Positions 10,196-22,770 are shown, counted from the first letter of the stretch. The stretch: DNA of 64,000 nucleotides from Epiperipatus broadwayi (GCA_028023455.1 JAQFVV010000064.1:2825825-2889824); one strand, 5' to 3'. The notes: a model not told the origin generated them from the sequence alone. A program made the numbers and translations.

Positions 10196-12537
10196 GGTTA
10201 GATAATAATTTGGAATAAAAAAGGTCTTGATTAACTGCCTAATGGTGTCTTCTGGCAAAGTTATATATCAAATTACTTTATCCATTACATTATATATATA
10301 TCAAAGTAAAATAAAATATATATTTTTATAATTGCAAATAAATAGACATTTGAAAGTGAATAGTTAAAATAAACAACACCTAATAAGTGATATAAAACTA
10401 TCCACAATTCAATGATTATTTCTATTAGCTTTAATATTAAAGGAAGTTCTAAACAGAGCCTTAGATCTAAAATAATTAAAGCAACTTTTTTATGTTTCTT
10501 CAAATTTCTAAAACTTCCTTAAAAACAAACTTTGCATTATTAAACAATATTTTATGAGTATCATGTTCAAGAATATATAAAACAAAAATTAGTTTTAAGA
10601 TGTTAATGGATAAGAAGAGTAAAGAAGATCCTTTTGATTGATTATTTTGAATCAGAAACTATCAATTTAATGACAACTTTCTTTAATAATAAAGATAACT
10701 AAAGATTACCTTTATATTGTCGATAGTTTTACTATATATATATATATGTATGTGTGTGTGTTATTTATTTTAAGTCTTTACATGAGAAAGTCTAGTGGTT
10801 CTTGTAACTGAAATTACAGTCATGAGATTTTGTTTCAAATTTAATTTACTAATATTTTATTGCTTATGTTTTACCTGTTTAATGTATGACAATGTTACAT
10901 TCAGTCATTAAGAAGAAAGACACATATATAAAAAATGTATATGCTATCGTTACCAATATTAATAGAAAACTACTTACCATGATCAAATCTAAATAGGACT
11001 TGAAAAAAATTTTAGACGGTTGGAAAAATTCCAATCAAGCTTGAAATAATTTTCTAGTATATTATATTTTGCCAAGCTAAAAACAGTGAATGAGAAAGTA
11101 AGATAAGTAATCGTCCAGGATTCTCATTTTCCATATAGTACAAGTTTTAGCAATTTTTTATTCGTCTTACAATCTGGAAAGAGTATAGTCCGTGACTAAT
11201 ATTAGATGGTTATTTAAGTTGATAATAGTCTAGCTGCCTGATAAAAAAATGCCAAGCCTTTGAAAAGGTTTCCAATTTTATTTAGCCTGTATTCAAACTT
11301 AAATAGTAAGCATGGCAAACTCTTCAGCAATCTAATTACTGATAATAAAAGAGCAATAAAATGTATTTAAGCTATACAACCAATATTTGATCACTTACCT
11401 AAATGTAACTGTTTTTAACTATCTATATCTAAAACAACAACAACAACAACAAAAAAAAACATTTAAATCTTAGGTAAGTAATATTATACTAGCATAATAA
11501 TCTTTGAAGAGAGATAATGTAAAGGCATTTTAATAGCTATTTAAGATTGTTTTACCTAGTTACACAATTATATAAATATGCATTCATATAAATATGTATA
11601 TGTGTGTTTATATATATGCATATACAAAAATATTGTGTTATTAATACACGAGTATATTGCTAAAATGATTTGAATATATTTAATTTTTTTGTATAATGTA
11701 AATCTTAATATTTAACCATTCATACATTTATATATTTCACTATTCTTCCAGAATAATTTGGGAGCATAAAGTCCTTGATTCTTTCACATATTGCTTGCGT
11801 AAGACGAGACTGATGTCAAAATGAGGACTATTATCTTCAAAGATGCTAAATGAGGCTTGTTACTACTCTTAGCGCAATCTGTTACCGGTAATTTGGAAAT
11901 AGATTTCTTATTTTTTCTTGATTTAAAACTTAGTTTAAGCTACACATTAAGTGCTTTTGTTCAAGCATATTTACGCCCATATGTGTAAAATAATAAATTA
12001 ACTTTTTTTCATCTTTTAATAAATTATATTTAAAAACAATTATGAAAAGCTGATATAAGAGAGAGTTCGTTTTTATTTCTTGCGCGATTACTTATTTTAA
12101 ACATTATTGCGATTGAGATTAAAATTCATCTTTTTAATTTGATAAATTATCTATCAGTGATTGTTTTTTACATTCGCAGCTGGAGTGAAAAGATTAATAA
12201 CAAAAAGAATCTAAACATAGTTAAACTATTATTAATATTATTATAATTATATTTCACTTCACTTTATTAAAGTATTAGTTTATAAAACTGCTGTTTAATA
12301 AACTGATTTATAAACAGTTTAATAAGTAGGATCTGCATATATAAGACTGTGCGTTATGTTCTTTTCTAAGTAAAAGTGTCTAGGTGTCAGGGTTTTCAGT
12401 CCGCCAACATTTGATCATAATAGTATAAAGCTGTTATTGCTTGTTATTAAAGGCAGCTTATTTAGTATCATTTTAAAAACCTGTATCGTAACCAGCAATT
12501 TCTGACTACTATCTATGCCTTATCGCGCTATCGTAAA
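10196..12537. other. Interior of the inverted-repeat element, right part
   Basis: AT-rich, with a short CAA microsatellite (11431-11450) and TATATA runs. No transposase or other domain is visible in any open frame. The minus-strand frame at 10285-10503 is low-complexity. Confidence 0.5.
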
Positions 12538-13260
12538 GCAAACCGCTAATTATATTATTGGTTGTATGAGGTAAAAATCAAATCTTTTAAGTGGCCACTC
12601 ACAAACTGAAGACAAAGCCTATTGTTAAAACATATTCGCCTATAATATTAAATTCAACTAAGTATATTACTAATTTTTCAGGTTATGAAAGAGAACGAAA
12701 GTTCTTTCAAAAATAAATTGCTATTTATTTATTATAAAATATATTCAGTTTCGGCAAATATAAAGCGAATGTCTAAACAAAAAAGTTCTGACGCAAACGC
12801 TTCTTTTCAATTTTATGTTATCGAAAAGTAAAGATTTCTTTTTGCTAAATCTTAAATATTTTTACTAAAATCTTCAATATTTTTTGAAAATAATTTTGTT
12901 TTTTTGGTATATTTTTTAAAAAACTAGTTTAATTTCTCAAATTATATTTTTTTAATACTTAAATTGCATTCGAAATGAAAATCTCAGCGTTTTTCTTTGA
13001 TCAGGCAGTTTCTTTGTTCTTTCCAGCCAATCAGAATGTCTTTTTTGGCTGAGAGTCGGCTGACAGCGAATCACTGACAAGGTTCTTTTTTTGTTTAGTT
13101 TAAAATGCGGTTTTTTTGATTTTTTACTTGTAAAATAATTCGGAAGAGGGCACCATCTTACAGAACTTTTAAAAACCTAATCAATACCTGTCAAACGAAT
13201 ATTTTAGCATAAGAACTAGCAGAGTTAGAGTGACGTCAGATGTCGACGAGATGCCTTGTA
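12538..13260 (-). repeat. Right arm of large inverted repeat
   Basis: Reverse complement of the left arm at 7304-8045. The conserved core is 13116-13170, the second block 13225-13242, and the shared CCAAT-like element CAGCCAATCAG is at 13024-13034. The inner end aligns across TTTTAACAATAG, GTGAGT-GGCCA and TTTGATTTTTAMCTCAT of the left arm. A TTAA follows at 13273-13276, mirroring one at 7283-7286. These may be terminal repeats of a roughly 6-kb non-autonomous DNA transposon, but TTAA is common in such AT-rich DNA. Confidence 0.7.
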
Positions 13261-13689
13261 AGAGGCGGTTGATTAATTCTATTTGTTTTTAGGCAGAGAA
13301 TTTAGCATAAATTGTAATGAGATCTGGAGTTCAAAATTGTATTATAAAATGATACGGCTCTTAAAATCTTTCCTGGAAATATAATAAACTTTCCCCCACC
13401 ATTTCAACTATAATAACAAAACCAATATCTTAATTTATACTTCCCTTTCTTCCAATTAAAAATTTTATAGAATCATTTTATCCAGCTATTCCTAGAGTTC
13501 TAATCATCTTCTTCGAACAATTAATTCACTAGTTTTATTAACTGATATAATCTTTTAATTAGACTTTTGGTGGATTCACTCTTAATAAGTACAAACAGAA
13601 TAAACGCAGCGATTACATGGCTATGTAAAATATTATATATTTAAATTATATATCTCGTTTTATATGGATATCTCCCATATATATATATA

Positions 13690-13910
13690 TATATATAACC
13701 ACTGCTTGGTTTATATTAAGATAGTAAATCTTCAAACTTTAATGAACAGGCCTCAACCTTCTCCACTCTCCAATTCTTCAGCCATCCATGACATTGAAAA
13801 TCTAATAATGGCATGTGCCAATTTTTGTTATCATACCCACGTTGACTGTAAATCATTCTGACCGCTCATATGTAGGACCTTAACATGGAAAAGGGATGAG
13901 CAAAATATAG
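13690..13910 (-). repeat. Hammerhead-repeat fragment (5' half, no ribozyme)
   Basis: The minus strand carries the upstream half of the repeat: CATCCCTT, TAGGACCT region, CATGGATGGCTGAAG and TTTAATRRACAGGC in complement. It ends in a TATA microsatellite at 13677-13697 before reaching the ribozyme core. Confidence 0.7.
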
Positions 13911-13954
13911 ACTGAAAATGTAATATTTAAATACTAGAATATATACTTTTAAGC

Positions 13955-14160
13955 TAGATATAATCTGCTATCTTACTATAAACTGAGTTCTGATTTTGTA
14001 TGTGTGGTAGATGATAATCCGGACCAACTGATGAGTGCTGGTTTAGCACAAAATACATATATTGGAGATCATTTATCTTTTTCACATGTATGTGGATATA
14101 CTGTCTAATTACTTCTAGCTTAAAAGTATATATCCTAGTATTTAAAAAACACATATTCAA
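13955..14160 (+). repeat. Hammerhead repeat, first unit of a head-to-tail pair
   Basis: 3' half of the repeat, joined directly to a full unit at 14161. Equivalent core positions (14028 and 14438) are 410 bases apart, which gives the repeat length. The region after the ribozyme has lost the B-box motif. Confidence 0.75.
14012..14076 (+). ncRNA. Hammerhead ribozyme, copy 2 (G12 mutated)
   Basis: CCAA (14024-14027) then CTGATGAG (14028-14035), a perfect stem II with loop GGTTT, then AAAA where GAAA is expected (14050-14053), TACATA, TA and TTGG (14062-14065). Stem I continues as AATC/AGAT-type pairs beyond a three-base bulge. The G12-to-A change removes the general base of the hammerhead, so this copy should be inactive although all helices are preserved. 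Confidence 0.75.
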
Positions 14161-14580
14161 CATGTATTATGCCCATTCTTCTTCTGTGTATTTAAATGGG
14201 CTAGGTCCTACATATGAGGGGTCAGAATGACACTACAAACATGGATATAACAACAAAAATTGGCTAATAAGAGCTTTGAACATGCCATCATCAGATTTTC
14301 AATGTTATGGGTGTCTGAATAGTTGGAGAGTGAAGAAGATTGAAGCCTGTCCATTAAAGTTTGAAGATTTGCTATCTTAATATAAACCAAGCACTGATTA
14401 TATATACATATGTGTGGGAGATGATAATCTAGACTAACTGATGAGTACTGCTTTAGCACAAATATGTATATTGGAGATCATTTATCTTTTTCACATGTAT
14501 GTGGTCATGTGCATTGGTTGTATATGATATAATGGATGACTAAAAAGAGATTCAAAGCCTGGGTTCAAATGCCCTCTAAT
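14161..14580 (+). repeat. Hammerhead repeat, second unit of the head-to-tail pair (full length)
   Basis: A complete unit of about 410 bp: ATTATGCCCATTCTTC start, TAGGTCCTACATATGAGG, CATGGATAT, the CCATTAAAGTTTGAAGATTT block, the ribozyme at 14419-14478, and a B-box-like GGGTTCAAATG near 14563-14573. No open reading frame of note spans it on either strand, so the unit is non-coding. Confidence 0.75.
14419..14478 (+). ncRNA. Hammerhead ribozyme, copy 3 (core broken)
   Basis: CTGATGAG at 14438-14445. Stem II has an A-C mismatch, and GAAA is reduced to AAA (14460-14462), so G12 is deleted. Stem III TATGTA, TA and TTGG (14471-14474) are intact. Predicted inactive. Confidence 0.65.
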
Positions 14581-15145
14581 TAAATCATTTACTTATAAAT
14601 AGTTATATATTTGCAAATGTTTGTCACAAAATAAACTTTTTTTAAAAAAAAAATGTTATTAATAACTGTTATGTTAAATGTCCACTTAATAGTCTAAATA
14701 AAATAATTAATACTCAGTTCAAATTATCCTGATTTTGTTATATTAATATAAAATGGCAATAGATATTCATAGGTTCACTATGAAATAACATATAAGTAAA
14801 AATAACATGGATGCAGAAAAGAGTATACTGTTAAGTCAAAAGATACCCTATGATTCTTATTCAAGGCTTTAAAAGATATTACCAGAGCAATTTCCTAATG
14901 ACAACTTGACATATTTTTCACATAGCAACTACTATTATCATGTGATTATTCATATAGTACACTAACATAGATAGGCCACATTGCAGAATACATCAGCCAA
15001 ATTTGAAGTTTACTGACTTTTAATCATTGACTTTAAGATCATCTCAGTTGCCCGATAAGTTTTAATGGAAATGTCAGTTGATTTAAGGCAGGATGAATAT
15101 ATGTGTGAATGATTATATATATACAATCGTGCCAAACAATATGAA
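14581..15145. other. Non-coding, nothing recognised
   Basis: AT-rich spacer between the hammerhead pair and the decayed LINE. Confidence 0.5.
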
Positions 15146-16732
15146 ATTATGGCCCTATGTTTAGGAGACTGTAAAGTTGCTGACCAAAGCAGCAGTTGGC
15201 ATTCAAAGGCAAGAGTACTAAGAATCTCCTGATTGTGCATACCCATATACCAACTGATAATGTGTGTTTAGATATCTACAACTGCAGATCACTTTCAAGT
15301 GAATAAAGATTGCAAGAATTGGGAAAGGAACTGCCTAATATTAAATGGGACACAGAATTTGTGAAATTAAAAGAAATCATGAAGAATCAGAGGCACAAGA
15401 ATTGGAATATAAATGGAGTCAGATTTAGTATAAACAAAAAGTGAAAGAACAGTACTGACAATGTTTGATGATATATCAGACAAAGTAGTAATATTATTTA
15501 TTCGAACTAATGGAAGATTCCAAAATTCAATAATATAAATTTTTGTCCCAATAAGTTCTAATTGTAATGAAGTAATAGAGAATTTTTATATTGATATATA
15601 AAATGTTTTGGATCAGACCAAACAACATTTTGAAATCATCATAGAAGATTTTAATGCTAGAATTAGTAAACTACTGAAAGATGAAAATGCTGTGAGTAAA
15701 TTTGGTTATGATGATAGAAATGAAAGAGGACACAGACTTATGGAGTTTGCAGAAAAAAAAATGAACTGAAGATTATGATTTTTTTTTTTTTTTTGAGAAT
15801 AAAAAAAAAAAACATATTCCAAGATTATAATATTCTTACTATATTCAAAACAGGAAATAACCATCGATTCATAAGATAGAGAGATGAAAACAATTAAGAA
15901 ATGTAGTATTAACAAATGATATTCCAACATTAACAAACACTCCAATGAATTTCACTCCAATGAATTTAAAATAAAACTCACCATTTTAAAATATTTATTG
16001 ACTTTGAAAATGGTTCAGACTTCTTAGAATCAATAAGAAAATACTTGATACTCTAATAAGAACTGCAATATAAGTGATGTTCTCTAACTGAAGCAAGACA
16101 CTACATATGAAGAGAAGGAATTTTTTTTTTTAAATGATCCATTAAGCAGAATTGAATATCTAAAAGGTAATGATATAAAAAAAATGTAATTGTGAGTAGG
16201 AAAGAAAAGCTATAGAAAAAAATAAAAGTCTCAAAAGTGTAAAACAACATTTTGGTATTAAAATGTGTAGTATACTGGCTATTTCATAAATATTTTATTT
16301 AATAGAGTTGTATGCCTGTGTACGAGTTGGGAAATATAAGAAATGTTGAGCCATTCTGGAAATAATAATATGCAGAAAAAAAATTTACAGCAAGAAGCAA
16401 CATGCTAATTTGCATGCCAATAAAGTTTAGCATTATGCAAATTAGCAAAGTTATTAAAATGCCTCCAGAACTTATAATGAAAAGAGAGAAATTTTCTAAT
16501 AGAGAAAAAGAAGTTAGACTCTGAGTATAGAGTGAAAGCTAATTGTGCAGAATAAACTAATATTAGCAGTGGAAACATGTTTCAGTCAAAATCTAATTAG
16601 ATGAACTCAAGATAGTGTATGAGCAATAAGCTATTTACTTAAACAGTAATTAAAATTACATGTATATATGATGTGGAATTGTCTACAGTTATAAAGATAT
16701 ATATAATTAATCCTTCTTATTGCATTGCCAGA

Positions 16733-17005
16733 TGTATATCATATAATACTAAATCATCAATGCACTTTACTACTGTTAAACAATGCTTTATTTACTTCCT
16801 CTTTTACAGTTTACAGTTTTGATTGCCCCAGCGATCTTCTTCAGAACATTTATATCTCCTAGCAGTTGAAGTTAGGAGATATAAAATTTCTGAAGAAGAT
16901 AGCTGGGGCAATTGAAACTGTAAACTGTAAAAGAGGGTGGTAAATAAAGCATTGTGAAACAGTAGTAAAGTGCATGGATGATTAAGTATTATATGATATA
17001 TGTAT
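16733..17005. repeat. Long hairpin (foldback) element
   Basis: Arms of about 130 bp (16733-16865 and 16873-17005) mirror each other: GCACTTTACTACTGTT, CTTTTACAGTTTACAGTTT, TTGCCCCAGC and TCTTCTTCAGA against their complements, with only a short loop. No coding frame. Confidence 0.75.
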
Positions 17006-17103
17006 ATATTATTTATCTACAGAGATCTGAACTGTCAAGAAATCAAGACTGATATTGTGTTCAACTAGGAAATCATCAGTTGATATACTAATCCTATCTT
17101 CTT

Positions 17104-17152
17104 CTACTGCTACTGCTACTGCTACTGCTGCTGCTACTACTACTACTACTAC

Positions 17153-17184
<32 letters not shown>
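17104..17184 (+). repeat. Triplet microsatellite (CTG/CTA/TTA)n
   Basis: A run of triplets grading from TACTGC through TAC to TAT. Apparent poly-Ala, poly-Thr, poly-Val and poly-Ile frames on both strands are artefacts of it. Confidence 0.95.
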
Positions 17185-17187
<3 letters not shown>

Positions 17188-18960
17188 TAAATTGTAATAT
17201 TCTCCTCATATACACCTTAAAGCAAATTTTATATATTACTCTTTTATTTTCCTTTATTTTTCTTTATTCAGAGTAAAATAGACTTTTGAAATTATTACTA
17301 ACTTTTGTTGTATGTTTATTTAAACTATTTATATAATTATCCAGCAGCCATATTATAGTTGGCCCTGGATATATTTATTATTTCTGCAATAACAAGAAAA
17401 AATGGAAATATTAATAAAAAGAGGGATGATATGGTGAAATATAAGGAAGAGTTCTATAAAGAATTATATAGCAATGAAGAATAAGAAAACCAAATATTCC
17501 CTTACAATTATGACATCTTCTAAATTGTCAGATATTTTAAAATAAAAAAGTGAGACATGCAATTAAATATATAAAGAAGGAAAAAATCCAGCACAAAGAA
17601 ATGATGATATTATTATTTATATTTTACAAAAATCAGGTGAAGAAATAGAAAACATATTGGCAAAATTACATACCAAATATTTAAATAATAAAAATGTGTC
17701 TGATAATTGGAAAAATACAGTAATAATATATTAAGAAAGGTTATTAAAAATATTAAAAATTACAAACCTATCAGTTCTATACAAAAATTTCACCAAGATA
17801 ACTACAATTCATTTTCAGTGAACTTTGGATTCTATCCAACCAAAAAAACAAATTGGATTTTAAAATAAGTTTAGCATAATGGATTCCATCCAAGTATTGA
17901 GAGAAGTTATAGAAGGGTCCACTGAATATAAGTTATCATCATGCCTTGGATTTGTAAAGTAGGAAAAATTATTTGATTCTATAAGCATTTCTGCAATAAT
18001 TAAAACATTGGATTTCAAGATATACATGGAGTATTGTCATATTCTGAAGAATATCTACCAAAATGCAATAGCAATGATTAGATTACATAGTAATACTAAA
18101 AAGATTAACATTTAGATGGGTATGTTGACAGGAAGATTCCATATCTCCAAAACGTTTTGCAACAGTTTTGCGCAAAATATTTTGAGGATTAAAATGGGAA
18201 ACTAAAAGATCAAAAGTAAATAGACATTATTTAAATCTTCTACATTTAGCAAAATATATAATTATTTTTGTAAATAAAGTTTCAGAGCTTCAGGAATTGT
18301 TGCAAGTGTAGTTATCAAATGAAAATAAGATAGTAGGGCTAAAGACAAAAAGGACTAAAATAATAATGTTCAATGGATTTTTTCAACAGGAAAAAAAACA
18401 AAGATTGGTAATGGTGAACTAAAAAAACTTAACTAGAAATATCTTGGTCAGATAACTCATTTAGATGGAAACACAATGGATAAAATTAATTATAGAATCA
18501 AACTCAGATAATGTGATTTTTGTAGAAATAACTTAATATTAAAAGGAAATATACCTATGTGTTTGAAAAAGGTTTTTAATATATATGTTCCCAGTTCTTA
18601 CTTATGGATTTTAGACTTTGATCTTTAACAAAAGAGCAATACAGATTTCAAACCATTCAACAAAGGGTGGAAAGATATATGTTAGGAGAAACATGATGAG
18701 TGACAATGAAATAGATGGGTGAGAGAACAAACAGATATTACAGACATCATTAAAAAAATTAAGAGATAGAAATAAATCTGGACTAGGCATATATCTAGAG
18801 TAGATGATAATAGAGCTAAAAATTTTAATCCCAAAAATTGTATGATTTAGAAAGAAATAGCAAATGAGATGGATGGACGAAAGAAGAAAGTTTGCTGGAG
18901 TTTGTGGAAAAGGGAGTCTAGCTAACATAAAAACTGGATTGTTGATAATGATGAATATAT

Positions 18961-20305
18961 CATCAATAAATGACTATATTTTATATATTTAAGATATAAG
19001 AAATCTCTTATTGAAATTTATCTGTAATTTTGATTCCAAACAAATTTAAAAAGATAAAATGTAGTGGAGTTGCATTAATCGTAAATGAAAAAAATTTTCA
19101 AATTCGATTTCCAATTAGCATTTTTTGTTTATTTAATTTGATTAGATGTATCAATTGATCACTTTTTAAAACTGAATGCAAAATGAGACAGGAAATGAAG
19201 AATCCTTAAGATTTTTAAAAAATGGCATATTATTAACTGCATACATTAACATTCTTGGATCGATTCTAGCTTGAAGAAAGTATAAAACAGTCTGTTTGCT
19301 CAAATGAATACAATTATTGTGCCCAACTTATTATTTGGATGCATAGATGTCACATGACCTCCCAAGCAACAAGCTCTATGATTTTATATATAGAGAGAAA
19401 ACATATTCACTAGTGAAAATTAATCATTTTTACTTATAATCTGTACACAATTGTATTCAAACTCTGCAGTTACAAATACAAATAAAAATAAAATCTCATT
19501 GCTTCGATTACATAGGAAAAAACATAGATTAAATTTAAAATTACTGTAATTTCAAACGTTTTTTTTTATGCTACTCAAGAGCCATCTGATGTAAGTTCTA
19601 ATAATTAATAAACACCTCTATAATATCTTCATCCCAATCTGGTTTCTGGCTTTTACCTTTGTCATTCAGAATTAGCAAATAAAAAATAATAATGCAACTT
19701 ATGCATCTAAAAACTAATTTTAACTCCTTTATATTATTCAAATTAATAGTTCAAAATTTAAAAAAAAAAAAATCAGGGTTTTCTTTAACCAACCTAACTC
19801 GCACAATTATACAGACCTGATACCATTATTCCAGGCCCCATCTATCTTTTGTTTAAGAAAGTTAATACCAATAACATTATCATATAACTGTCTCACATCC
19901 TTATAGTATATGGCTCTGTTTTGATTCCAGCCTTTCGGATTGATATATGAAACTGTGGATAAAAGCAATTCTATATAATACACAGGTACAAACATAAAAT
20001 GCAATTAAAATATACACAGGAATATATCATCAAAAACAATTAACAAAAATTAGATTAATGCAGATATAAGAAAGACAGTAGATTAATAGATTGAGAGGAA
20101 AGAATGATATACCCAACTGAATTCAAAGTAAATATACAATGGGGACATAGGATGAAAAATAACTCATAATGTTTGGAATTCATATTTTTTTAAACTATTG
20201 GGTGATGTATTCACAAATATGAAGGGACTACAGGATCCATACATATGAACTGTCCATATTATAAAATTATTTTTACGATTAGTCCATCATATCATTTTCA
20301 ACTAT
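18961..20305. other. Non-coding, nothing recognised
   Basis: AT-rich. The minus-strand frame at 19807-20004 has more mixed composition than most chance frames, but no domain is recognisable. Confidence 0.45.
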
Positions 20306-20309
20306 TATA

Positions 20310-20535
20310 AATTCTCTGCAAGATGAATATCTAAGTTTAATCCAGTTTCTCTGATCCCCAATCTCTCTTCCCCACAATGCACCAACAAACTTTCTCACTT
20401 TATCCATCTCACATATGGTCTCTTTTTAGGTCGTTCACACTCTCTTGGAATCCAATTTAAAAAATTAAATGATATATCTATTATCATCTCTTCTAGCATT
20501 ATATTCAATCCAGTTTATAATAAAATTCATTTAAG
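20310..20535 (-). pseudogene. RTE-like LINE 3' fragment, decayed
   Basis: Minus-strand match to the C-terminal and 3' part of the RTE-like element: GAGATGATAATAGATATATC corresponds to the RRDDNRW segment, with the RPRKR-like and WMDEIRK-like segments after it. Strongly diverged, no open frame. Confidence 0.7.
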
Positions 20536-20614
20536 AGAATTATTTTCACAAATACTGTTTATTTATTGAAAATACGGTTATTATTATAGGTTTATATTGA
20601 GCTCAATGCAAGGT

Positions 20615-20695
20615 TTGGTTTAGGATTGTGCTAAAGCATCAGATTAAGAAGTATGAAGTTCTCGTCTTGATTCCAATTTTTTTACTTCCGGTATT
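20615..20695 (+). repeat. Possible tRNA-like SINE remnant
   Basis: GTGCTAAAGCATCAGATTAA followed by GTCTTGATTCC (B-box-like) resembles the head of tRNA-derived SINEs. Too degenerate to be sure. Confidence 0.3.
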
Positions 20696-20699
20696 CGAA

Positions 20700-22635
20700 C
20701 TTCTTATAAATTTCCGAGCATTGGTTTTAATAGTTCTTTCAAGTAATTGAAATACTGAATTCAATTTTTTTTATATTTCAAATTTCAATCTAATGCTGCA
20801 AGTAACAAAAACAATTTTTGAATTATTTAAAATTTACCTGTAAATTAAAAATATACCTGTAAATTGTTGCTACTGTGTGAATGTAAGCAGTTTGCAAAGG
20901 TTTAAATAAATAGATACTATAACGAAAAAATAACAAATTTATATACGTATATGAAAACAATTTTTCACTCGCATATTTCTAATACTGTTCATTTTATTAT
21001 TAAATGTTATTTGAAATAGAAAGGGGTGGGTGGGGGTTTATTTACTTTACTTTCTAAATAAAAGAAATATTGCTTTTATTTAAATAAAACAAAAAAATAA
21101 AATGGTAAAATAAATAGAAAAAAAAGAGATAAAGAGAAGAGGAAATAAAATTAAAATCGAAAAGAACAATAGGAAAATAAAAAATAACTTGGCCAAGAAA
21201 ACTGTCAAGTGAATTGAAAACATTATGAATTGTTTTTTCTTGCAGAGTAAATATAATAAATACAATTTAAAATTACTACTCGATTGAAAGAATTTAAAAA
21301 ATAAAAAATCATTTTTAAATAAATATATATTATATTTTTAATTTACGATTAAATCCTTGAATAAAAAAAATAATTAAAGGATTTTATATATGTTCGGAAG
21401 TTAATAAGTTTTAATGCCGGAAATGACAGGTCTGCGCATGATCAATGAACTTTAATCTCCATAATCTGACTTCCTGTCATTATTCATTATATGTCACTTT
21501 AAATACCAAAGTGAGATCAATAACTTTTTTATTATTGACTCAAGTGGGTTTTTTTTCCTCAGCTGACCAGCTTTAGAGTCCACACATGAGTCTAGCAAAC
21601 TCAAGCTAAACTAATAGTTTACAATCACATTTTTTCATTTAATTATAATAATAATACATGCTTTGCTATATATTATGAAAGTTATAATAATATGCTGAAG
21701 AATGCAATCACTATGCCTACAATCTGGATTTGAAATCTAAGGTTGAAAATTTTGGGTGTTTTCAATCTGATTGGGCTTTTTATAAGATTACCAGGATGGC
21801 TAACCTGGTTAACATTTTATAGTTGGTTAATAAATGGCTATCCAACTACTCTTAATTTGAAAGCAAAACAAGAATGGAGAAATCATTCCAATTCTCATCC
21901 CATGGAAGTTTTCAGATCTTTACTAGTTTTTTTTTATGAAAAGAAGAAGGGATTGTTTTAAAGGTTTTATCCTGAAGTGGGGTTTTAAAATCTCGTTTTA
22001 TTATTTTATTTGTAAGAATAAACTGCTGATTTTTGCCACTAAAAAAATTATCAGAATATATATACTTTTAAAGTAATTTATATGTTTGGAATTATATTGA
22101 CCAGATACATAAATCACTTGTGAACCACGAGTACTCGCTGAAGTATAATTACAGCTATGATTTTAGGGTTTCAATTTTTGAAACTTAATTATAAAAGTAA
22201 ATTGTTTAGAATATATATAATTCAACATACTTCTTTTCTCTCTTTAAAAAAAAAAAAATGTTTGTTTTATTAAAATAAACTTCATAAAAAATATTACTAT
22301 GGTTATATTAAATAATTTTTGTCATGGCAAAATTTATCTACAAAACATCAAATAAAATTTAAAAAATATAAATAAAAAAAAGTGCCAAAGTCAGATCTCT
22401 ACAAAATATAATTAACAAAAAAAAACAATTGACTTTTGTAAAATATTTTTGTGATATTTGTTAATGTATTCTGTATATATGTGTTTTTGGTATTTTTTGA
22501 GTTGTTAATTTTTATTTTATGTTTCAGATGAATTATGCCATAATAAAGATTATATAATATAATTAAAATAACGTTTCTTCACTCAGCTTTAAAAGTAAGT
22601 AGATAATATTGGCAAAAAAAATGAAAATGGCTTTG
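20700..22635. other. Non-coding, little recognised
   Basis: AT-rich. Around 21415-21485 a short less AT-rich patch has CCGGAAATGACAGG, TGCGCATG and ACTTCCTGTCATT (ETS-like and NRF1-like half motifs in an inverted arrangement). It could be a small regulatory element. The frame at 21743-21961 is unassigned. Confidence 0.3.
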
Positions 22636-22639
22636 TTGC

Positions 22640-22770
22640 TTGGGAGTTCATATGAGGTGTAAGCCCCATATCTGTAAGTGCCAGTATCAATCCAGGATTG
22701 CTCTACCAACTGCGTCAAATTGTGCAGGGCATATCTGCCAAGATATTCATGAACTGGAATTGAGTAGTGA
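22640..22770 (-). repeat. tRNA-derived SINE-like repeat
   Basis: On the minus strand TGACGCAGTTGGTAGAG (22717-22701) is a strong A-box/D-arm match, with a weak B-box-like GGGCTTACACC about 40 bases on. Typical of a worn tRNA-derived SINE head. Confidence 0.5.

Larger units (their letters stand above)
16262..17375. mobile_element. Insertion of about 1.1 kb inside the decayed LINE
   Basis: The LINE alignment breaks after ATTTTGGTATT and resumes at TCTGCAATAA. The insert holds a 12-bp perfect inverted repeat with octamer-like ATTTGCAT/ATGCAAAT (16404-16415 and 16435-16446), a long hairpin (16733-17005) and a triplet microsatellite. Terminal repeats and target duplication were not resolved, so the element class is unknown. 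Confidence 0.5.
15146..18960 (+). pseudogene. Decayed RTE-like LINE, copy 2, split by an insertion
   Basis: Follows the better copy at 23516-26463 from its 5' end (AGGAGACTGTAAAGTTGCTG) to near its 3' end (AGAAAGTTTGCTGGAGTTTG). Recognisable pieces are the endonuclease start (TACAACTGCAGATCACTTTC, 15279 on), the RT region (for example GGATTTGTAAAGTAGGAAAA, matching FVDYE) and the C-terminal domain (18540-18900). It is riddled with stops, frameshifts and deletions; one removes much of the endonuclease near 15770-15830. About 1.1 kb of unrelated DNA (about 16262-17375) interrupts it. It is clearly older than the 23.5-kb copy and cannot encode protein. Confidence 0.85.

Noticed and set aside
10285-10503. 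Possible transposase inside the inverted-repeat element
   Set aside because: Low-complexity Ile/Leu/Tyr frame with no catalytic motif; no frame in the interior resembles a transposase.
13955-14580. Penelope-like element with encoded RT beside the hammerheads
   Set aside because: No RT or GIY-YIG motifs occur near any hammerhead copy; the only RTs in the window belong to RTE-like and second-family LINEs.
17009-17276. Overlapping poly-Ala/Thr/Val/Ile frames on both strands
   Set aside because: They are produced by the triplet microsatellite at 17104-17184.
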